Positions 59,024 to 64,000 of a DNA stretch of 64,000 nucleotides are shown here, one piece after another. The notes under the pieces were generated by a model. That model was not told the origin of the DNA. It worked only from the letters and a program-made list of their open reading frames with translations, and made no database searches. The DNA comes from Oreohelix idahoensis (taxonomy: Eukaryota; Mollusca; Gastropoda; Stylommatophora; Oreohelicidae). A program made the position numbers and the translations under genes. Location: NCBI GenBank assembly GCA_024509875.1, contig JAMPIV010014838.1, forward strand, positions 843,331 through 907,330, in the 5' to 3' direction. The first letter of the stretch is position 1; every line of letters begins with the position of its first letter.

Positions 59024-60229
59024 ATGATCCTTATAGAACAATTAAGAGAGTCCATGGCTCCAGACCTGAGAAAGTTTCTCATGGAACAAGGTGCAGAGAG
59101 ACTGGGTGAGTTGCTAAATGTTGCAGAAAGGTATCAGGCGGCTCAAGCAGAAGTATCAGGTAATAAAAAGAAACAGGTGGAAAATTTTAGGGCACCACAG
59201 AACTTTAATAAATTTGATCCTAGGGATCATAACAAAGGTAAGCACCAATTTGATAGGCCACGGTATGAAAATAAAAATAAAAACCCACAATTCGATGAAA
59301 GGAAATATGATGAAAGAAAATCTTTCAACCAAGGAAAAAGGTGGTGTAAGAATTGTCAGATGGACAATCATGACACTGACCGTTGTAGAAGGAAACCTGT
59401 GTATATGGCCACCCTTCAGGTCAGGTCGACCTCAAGACAGGAGGAGGATATTATGTTGGATACCACTCCAGAAGAGATGAGGAAGGCACAGGCTGGGGAC
59501 AAGACCCTCAAGCCTTGTTTCAGGAAATTGTCAACTTGTCATACAACTCCAGGCAAGGGAGATTTTTACATGAAAAACAAGTTGATGTATAGGAAGACTG
59601 GAGCTAGATCCAAAGGTCAGGGACAGCTGGTACTTCCTAAAAGATATAGGACAGACTTAATAAGGAGCCTACATGTGAAACCAGATGGGGACCATGAGAA
59701 AATAGGTACCATCATCCAAAAGGTGGCTCACAATTATTATTGGCCCAAGGCAAGATGGGACATTGAGAATTTTGTAGAAAGGTGTAGCATAGCACATGAG
59801 GGAACACCCACAAGTGGGAACATGGATCAGGACCTGGACACGCCAAGGGGTAAAACTAGGCCTGAAAATACGAAGAAAAATAAATTTGATAAAGTGGACC
59901 AAAGGGAATGGGAAGCCCCTTTTCACGGACAAGCTTCACTTAACTGTTTTACAATGGCCACTATGCGGAGAGTGCAAAAAGATGTCTTACCCCAGGATAA
60001 GCCGAAAATCCCTCAATCGGACTTAAACAAACTGGAGGAAGAGGATGTAGAGAGGAAATCTCTCATCAAGAATTTTAAGTGGGGAGAAAGCCTTAAGAGG
60101 AAAATTGGTAGCGGTCGTTTTGTGCATGATAATTCTGGGAAGAAAAATCATCACTATAGCGCTTCTAGTGGAAGAGACCATACCGGTGCATGGACAAATA
60201 GGTCCACAAAACTAAAGGTCCATATGTAA
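59024..60229 (+). CDS. Element G gag C-part-zinc knuckle-integrase remnant-module fusion
   Basis: One 401-residue frame joins: SCAN-like end (LIEQLRESMAPDLRKFL, LGELLNVAERY), basic linker, zinc knuckle CKNCQMDNHDTDRC near residue 110, a protease-less jump to the pre-integrase linker (CFRKLSTCHTTPGKG), part of the integrase zinc domain (HVKPDGDHEKIG, DIENFVERCSIAH), and then about 150 residues of the unrecognised module (REWEAPFHGQ, TMATMRRVQKDVLPQ, KKNHHYSASSGRDH) ending at 60229. D has the same module with one base lost. The continuity in G suggests this is the ancestral form of the defective subfamily. Confidence 0.85.
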   Translation: MILIEQLRESMAPDLRKFLMEQGAERLGELLNVAERYQAAQAEVSGNKKKQVENFRAPQNFNKFDPRDHNKGKHQFDRPRYENKNKNPQFDERKYDERKSFNQGKRWCKNCQMDNHDTDRCRRKPVYMATLQVRSTSRQEEDIMLDTTPEEMRKAQAGDKTLKPCFRKLSTCHTTPGKGDFYMKNKLMYRKTGARSKGQGQLVLPKRYRTDLIRSLHVKPDGDHEKIGTIIQKVAHNYYWPKARWDIENFVERCSIAHEGTPTSGNMDQDLDTPRGKTRPENTKKNKFDKVDQREWEAPFHGQASLNCFTMATMRRVQKDVLPQDKPKIPQSDLNKLEEEDVERKSLIKNFKWGESLKRKIGSGRFVHDNSGKKNHHYSASSGRDHTGAWTNRSTKLKVHM

Positions 60230-62103
60230 CACTGTTAAGAACGTGGACGGATGAAAAAGCAGAGGAAAATATTACATCCTCATACCAATATGTAAATGAG
60301 CTGACCACTCGTTTAAAAACTGGCTGGAAACTTGCCAATGAAAATTTGAAACAAGCCAGGAAGAAACATGCTGCTTATTATAACAGGAAGGCAAAAGACA
60401 GAGATTTGGCTGTGGGAGAGAAGGTACAGCTTCTTTTACCCGGAAATCAGAATAAGTTACAAATTGGATGGCAAGGTCCATATACAGTTCTAGAGAAGGT
60501 GTCTAGAACCAATTATAAGATAGATAAGAAGGGGAAAGAAAAAATCTATCATGTGAATCTCCTGAAGAAATATTTGGAAAGAGAACATCAGGAAGAGACA
60601 CACTTGCTAACCTTGTCCATTGCAATGGAGATGAAGAAGGAACCACTTTCATCATTTGAATATCCATTACACCCCTGTGAGACAGCGGCACAGGTGAAAA
60701 TCAGTACGCATTTAACGAAAAATCAGAAGGAGAGAGTGCAACAGGTTCTAGATAATCATACAGAGGTGTTAACAGATCGACCGGGGCATACAAACTTATT
60801 GGAATATGATATGAAACTGATAGACCCCACACCTGTCTGTATGAAGCCTTATTCGATTCCTTTTGCTAAGGAGAAAGCTTTGAAGGAAGAGATAGACTAT
60901 TTGTTGAAGGAAGGAATTATTTCACACAGTGAATCTTCGTATAGTTCCAGTGTTGTACTTTTAAGGAAACCCTCTGGAGAACATAGACTCTGTATAGATT
61001 ACAGGAGACTGAATGCTATTACAGAAGGACAGGTGGATCCATTGCCGGATACAAATCAGCTGTTTGCCAGGCTAAATAAAGCTAAGTATTTCTCAAAAGT
61101 GGATTTGAGTAAAGGATACTATCAAATTCCAGTAAAGCCTGAGGTTAGACCATATCTAGCTTTTAGTACCTCAGAAGGACACTATGAGTTTAACAGATTG
61201 CCATTTGGATTGAAGAATGCACCTAGTGTCTTCTCTAGAATGATGAGAAAATTATTGGACCCTCTGAATAACCCATGCATTACAAATTTCATGGATGATA
61301 TCCTTATAGCAACAGAACCATTTGAGGAACACATTGACTCTCTGAACATGCTGTTTAATCGACTTAGGGAAGCGAATTTAACAGCCCGACCAACCAAATG
61401 TTGCGTTGGATGTAAAGAATTGGAATTCCTGGGACACACAGTTTATCAGGGAAATATGACCCCTGACCCAAAGAATTTGGAGAAACTAAAGAAAGCCCCG
61501 AGACCACAAACCAAGAAAGACGTGAGATCCTTTGTCTCATTATGTGGTTTCTACCAAAAGTATATCAAAAACTTTAATTCCATATGTGCACCGTTAACTG
61601 ATTTGACACGTAAAGGAAACCCAGATCGAATTACATGGACACCACAATGTGAAATGGCTTACCAAGAATTGAAGGAAAAGCTCACAAGTAAACCTATTTT
61701 GAAACTACCTGACTTAAGTCAGGAATTTGTAGTAAGAACGGATGCCAGTAATATTGGGTTAGGTGGAACTCTGCTACAGAAATCAGATGCATTGGATGGG
61801 GAATTAAGCCCAGTGGCATATGCTAGCAGAAAGTTGAATAAAGCTGAAACCAACTACTCAACTAGCGAAAAAGAATGTCTTGCAGTAATATGGGCGATAA
61901 AGAAATTCAATATTTATCTGTATGGGAAGGCATTTAAGTTGCAAACGGATCACAAACCCTTGTCGTTTCTAGCACAAGCTAGGCATGAGAACACTAGATT
62001 ACTCCGTTGGTCATTATTGCTACAGCCATTTGAGTTTAGCATAGAGTATATAAGTGGAAAAAACAAATCTGGGAGCGGATTTTTTAAGCCGCCATCCGTG
62101 TGA
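60202..62103 (+). CDS. pol: Element G integrase C-terminus-RT-RNase H
   Basis: Open from just after TAG 60199-60201, overlapping the previous frame by 28 nt in the -1 phase as in D. Integrase tail with GWQGPYTVLEKVS; RT with LCIDYRRLNAITEGQ, FSKVDLSKGYYQIP and catalytic NFMDDILIAT (61287-61310); RNase H with RTDASNIGLGGTL, SEKECLAVIWA and LQTDHKPLSFL. An extra A near 62061 shifts the last dozen residues, so the usual NLGADFLSRHP ending is lost. Otherwise intact. Confidence 0.92.
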   Translation, partial: VHKTKGPYVTLLRTWTDEKAEENITSSYQYVNELTTRLKTGWKLANENLKQARKKHAAYYNRKAKDRDLAVGEKVQLLLPGNQNKLQIGWQGPYTVLEKVSRTNYKIDKKGKEKIYHVNLLKKYLEREHQEETHLLTLSIAMEMKKEPLSSFEYPLHPCETAAQVKISTHLTKNQKERVQQVLDNHTEVLTDRPGHTNLLEYDMKLIDPTPVCMKPYSIPFAKEKALKEEIDYLLKEGIISHSESSYSSSVVLLRKPSGEHRLCIDYRRLNAITEGQVDPLPDTNQLFARLNKAKYFSKVDLSKGYYQIPVKPEVRPYLAFSTSEGHYEFNRLPFGLKNAPSVFSRMMRKLLDPLNNPCITNFMDDILIATEPFEEHIDSLNMLFNRLREANLTARPTKCCVGCKELEFLGHTVYQGNMTPDPKNLEKLKKAPRPQTKKDVRSFVSLCGFYQKYIKNFNSICAPLTDLTRKGNPDRITWTPQCEMAYQELKEKLTSKPILKLPDLSQEFVVRTDASNIGLGGTLLQKSDALDGELSPVAYASRKLNKAETNYSTSEKECLAVIWAIKKFNIYLYGKAFKLQTDHKPLSFLAQARHENTRLLRWSLLLQPFEFSIEYISGKNKSGSGFFKPPSV

Positions 62104-62187
62104 TGAGAATCACCGTAAGCCCCAGAAATAATAATAAATTTCTCTATGTGTATATAGAATTATAGACTGACATATAACGTCTGTTTT

Positions 62188-62199
62188 AAGAGGGGAGGA
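62188..62199 (+). promoter_or_regulatory. Polypurine tract, element G
   Basis: AAGAGGGGAGGA, two bases before the LTR start at 62202. Confidence 0.85.
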
Positions 62200-62201
62200 T
62201 T

Positions 62202-63561
62202 TGTCGTGAGAAATTCTAATCCACATATATAAATTAAAAGTAAATGTAAAGCCTAACAAATAAATTCTATAAAAGGAAGAAGAATGGTAAAGAACAGTGC
62301 TGTCACAATGACAGTACTCGAAATCCCCTTTGTTTTATGCTTCGTCTGCAAATTGTAACGTTTCCACGTTAAATATAAGCCACTGCATAATACAAGCGTT
62401 TCCACAACACATTAAAACGGGTATTGCATTTCTAAGAAAAAAACATTGAGAGGCACACTGCGTATGACCTAAATTAATTACACTACGAATGGACAGATGG
62501 ATGTAGGATGGAAAGAAGGGAGGGCTGAAAATCAGGAACGCATGCAACACTAAACACGCGTCTCGCTATTAATGCCACCCCCAACAAGCGTAACGCGATA
62601 TACAATTACTACTATCACGCGTGTAAGGCCACATGCAATAACTTTTTTTCAGACGGACAGTGATAAAAACACTACCCTTCCCAGAGTTAGGTTTTAAAAA
62701 ACCTGGAAAACGCTTATTAGGAAAGATGACATTAGATGGATTTACGTTTGAAAACATGACAGTACCCAGACACCACATGGGGATTGAAGTGAACAGGAGG
62801 GGGTAGAAAATGCACATTTTGAACGCAGCCACCTAGCTCCCTTAGATTGAGATATTTGGATTCCTTAGGGCTTGCTGACACAGAATATGTTAAGTGTTAC
62901 GCAAATAGTCCAGGAATTAATAAATTATAGGCAAAAGAAAATAATGAGGGTGTCAGACAACCTAAAAACTCGGAGTCGCTCAGTGGCAGAATTTTAAACC
63001 ACCATTGTACGGAAATAGGCCACAAGTTACATTTGAATTGATTGGATGGAATGATATGTAAGGCTAAACACGATTAGTCGGACTATAAATGCTATCTTTT
63101 GTTGTCAAGGGAGACGGAAGTAAGAGTACTTTTTTTCAAACGATTGGGTAGAGATGGCCTGATTGGTTAGGTCTGTTAATATAGTTAATTGATAGCGTTA
63201 GTTCGAGACCACTAGTTCAAATAAGCTTGATAAAGCAACAGTGCGTTGAAGCCAGCTCATATTTTTGCTAAATAAAAGCCTGGAACATAAGCAGATGGGA
63301 ATTTGTGCCAGTATTTGTGCCTACATTCAGTGCTAGTCAACGTATCTGTGTTTATTTCCTTGAATTTTGGGACTGTGGTCCTAGTTATTGAAGCCGCACC
63401 TGGTCTGAGCGTTTGCTGAATCCAGAGGCTACAACATACTCTTGGGTCCCTATAGTAACCAGTGAGGTGTCTTCAGAAACAGTGAATAGTCGAGCAGAGG
63501 AGTCCTTGCCTGCCGCCATCACGAAAGTTAAGACCACTGTGGCCAAAAGAGCTCAACACTA
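62202..63561 (+). repeat. Element G 3' LTR, interrupted
   Basis: Matches 55971-57331 and breaks off inside CAACACTAT, where the 5' LTR goes on to GTACCCCTC. The remainder would lie beyond the window if element H is an insertion. Confidence 0.93.
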
Positions 63562-64000
63562 TTGTCGTGAATTATTCTAATCCCCATATATAAATTAAAA
63601 CGTAAATGCAAAGTCTAACAAATAAATTTAATAAAAGGAAAGAAGAATGGTAAAGAACAGTGCTGTCACAATGACTGTACTCGAAATCCCCCTTGTTTTA
63701 TACTTCGTCGGCAAATTGTAACGCTTTCACGTTGATAGTAAAAGCCTACTGTGTCGCTGCACGCTTTCTTCAATGAAACGTGTACTGTATTTCTTGGAAA
63801 AACCTTGAGATACGCAAGCTGATCAATGACCTAAATTTAATATTTCATTCATTCCATTTATACACGGCGTAACTAAAAGACAGATGGAATAAAGGATAGA
63901 GACTGCCATCACGCGTTTGTAAGGCCACATGCACTAACTTTATTTCAAATCGACCGTGATTATTGGGAATTATGAATTTATATCGGTTTACGGTTTGAAA
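63562..64000 (+). mobile_element. Start of LTR of element H, nested in G
   Basis: TGTCGTGAATTATTC begins exactly at the break of the G 3' LTR, and the following 440 bp are colinear with the starts of the D and G LTRs (46748 and 55971) but diverged from both. It is thus a third LTR subtype. The element continues beyond the window, so its type and duplication cannot be judged. Confidence 0.85.

Larger units (their letters stand above)
55971..63561 (+). mobile_element. Gmr1-like LTR retrotransposon G, internally deleted, recent
   Basis: Same layout as element D: LTR (2024 bp), primer site, leader, gag, zinc knuckle, integrase remnant, module, integrase C-terminus-RT-RNase H, purine tract, 3' LTR. 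The 3' LTR is cut at 63561 by the LTR of element H. By eye only about six or seven differences separate the two LTRs over 1.36 kb, so insertion is recent. It shares the D deletions of protease and integrase core. Confidence 0.93.

Overview
The window looks like an intergenic, repeat-dominated stretch of an invertebrate (metazoan) nuclear genome. I found no convincing host gene, no tRNA or rRNA gene and no CRISPR array. The evidence for an animal genome is AT-rich non-coding DNA, long TA and TCTG/TC microsatellites, and several kinds of LINE (RTE/CFDP2-like and CR1/Jockey/L2-like) alongside Ty3/gypsy LTR elements. A mollusc, perhaps a gastropod, is my impression from the repeat flavour, not something the sequence proves.

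Layout. 1.3-3.3 kb: degenerate RTE-like LINE (minus). 4.3-4.5 kb: a four-copy ~54-bp tandem repeat with a hairpin core. 5.15-9.5 kb: LTR retrotransposon remnant A (plus). 9.85-11.05 kb: 5'-truncated LINE with a perfect 13-bp target-site duplication (TSD). 12.8-14.9 kb: CR1/Jockey-like LINE carrying an insertion. 15.8-16.2 kb: LINE scrap. 17.1-28.5 kb or beyond: nested complex in which element B (plus, 2.7-2.8 kb LTRs, TSD GTCTG) sits inside the gag of element C (minus), which also received a LINE tail. 29.9-33.1 kb: RTE copy E (plus). 34.5-38.7 kb: RTE copy F (minus), split by a 1154-bp solo-LTR-like insertion with TSD GCATT. 40.4-49.1 kb: LTR element D. 49.7-55.7 kb: LINE fragments, a retroposon-like unit and an undescribed 1.9-kb insertion. 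55.97-63.56 kb: LTR element G, interrupted near its 3' end by the LTR of a further element H that runs off the window.

The central observation is that the LTR elements A, B, C, D and G form one family. Wherever both enzymes can be placed (A, D, G), integrase parts lie upstream of reverse transcriptase/RNase H, the Ty1/copia-like order that defines the Gmr1-like branch of Ty3/gypsy. Their Gag has a long charged coiled coil followed by a domain strongly resembling the vertebrate SCAN domain, which is thought to derive from a Gmr1-like capsid. The primer site resembles tRNA-Pro. Every copy is internally deleted in a different way: A lacks zinc knuckle and protease; B lacks RT/RH; C is broken after the start of protease; D and G share loss of protease and of the integrase catalytic core, the latter replaced by an unrecognised charged module. 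Yet the LTR pairs of D and of G are nearly identical, so these defective elements seem to have moved recently, presumably using enzymes supplied in trans.
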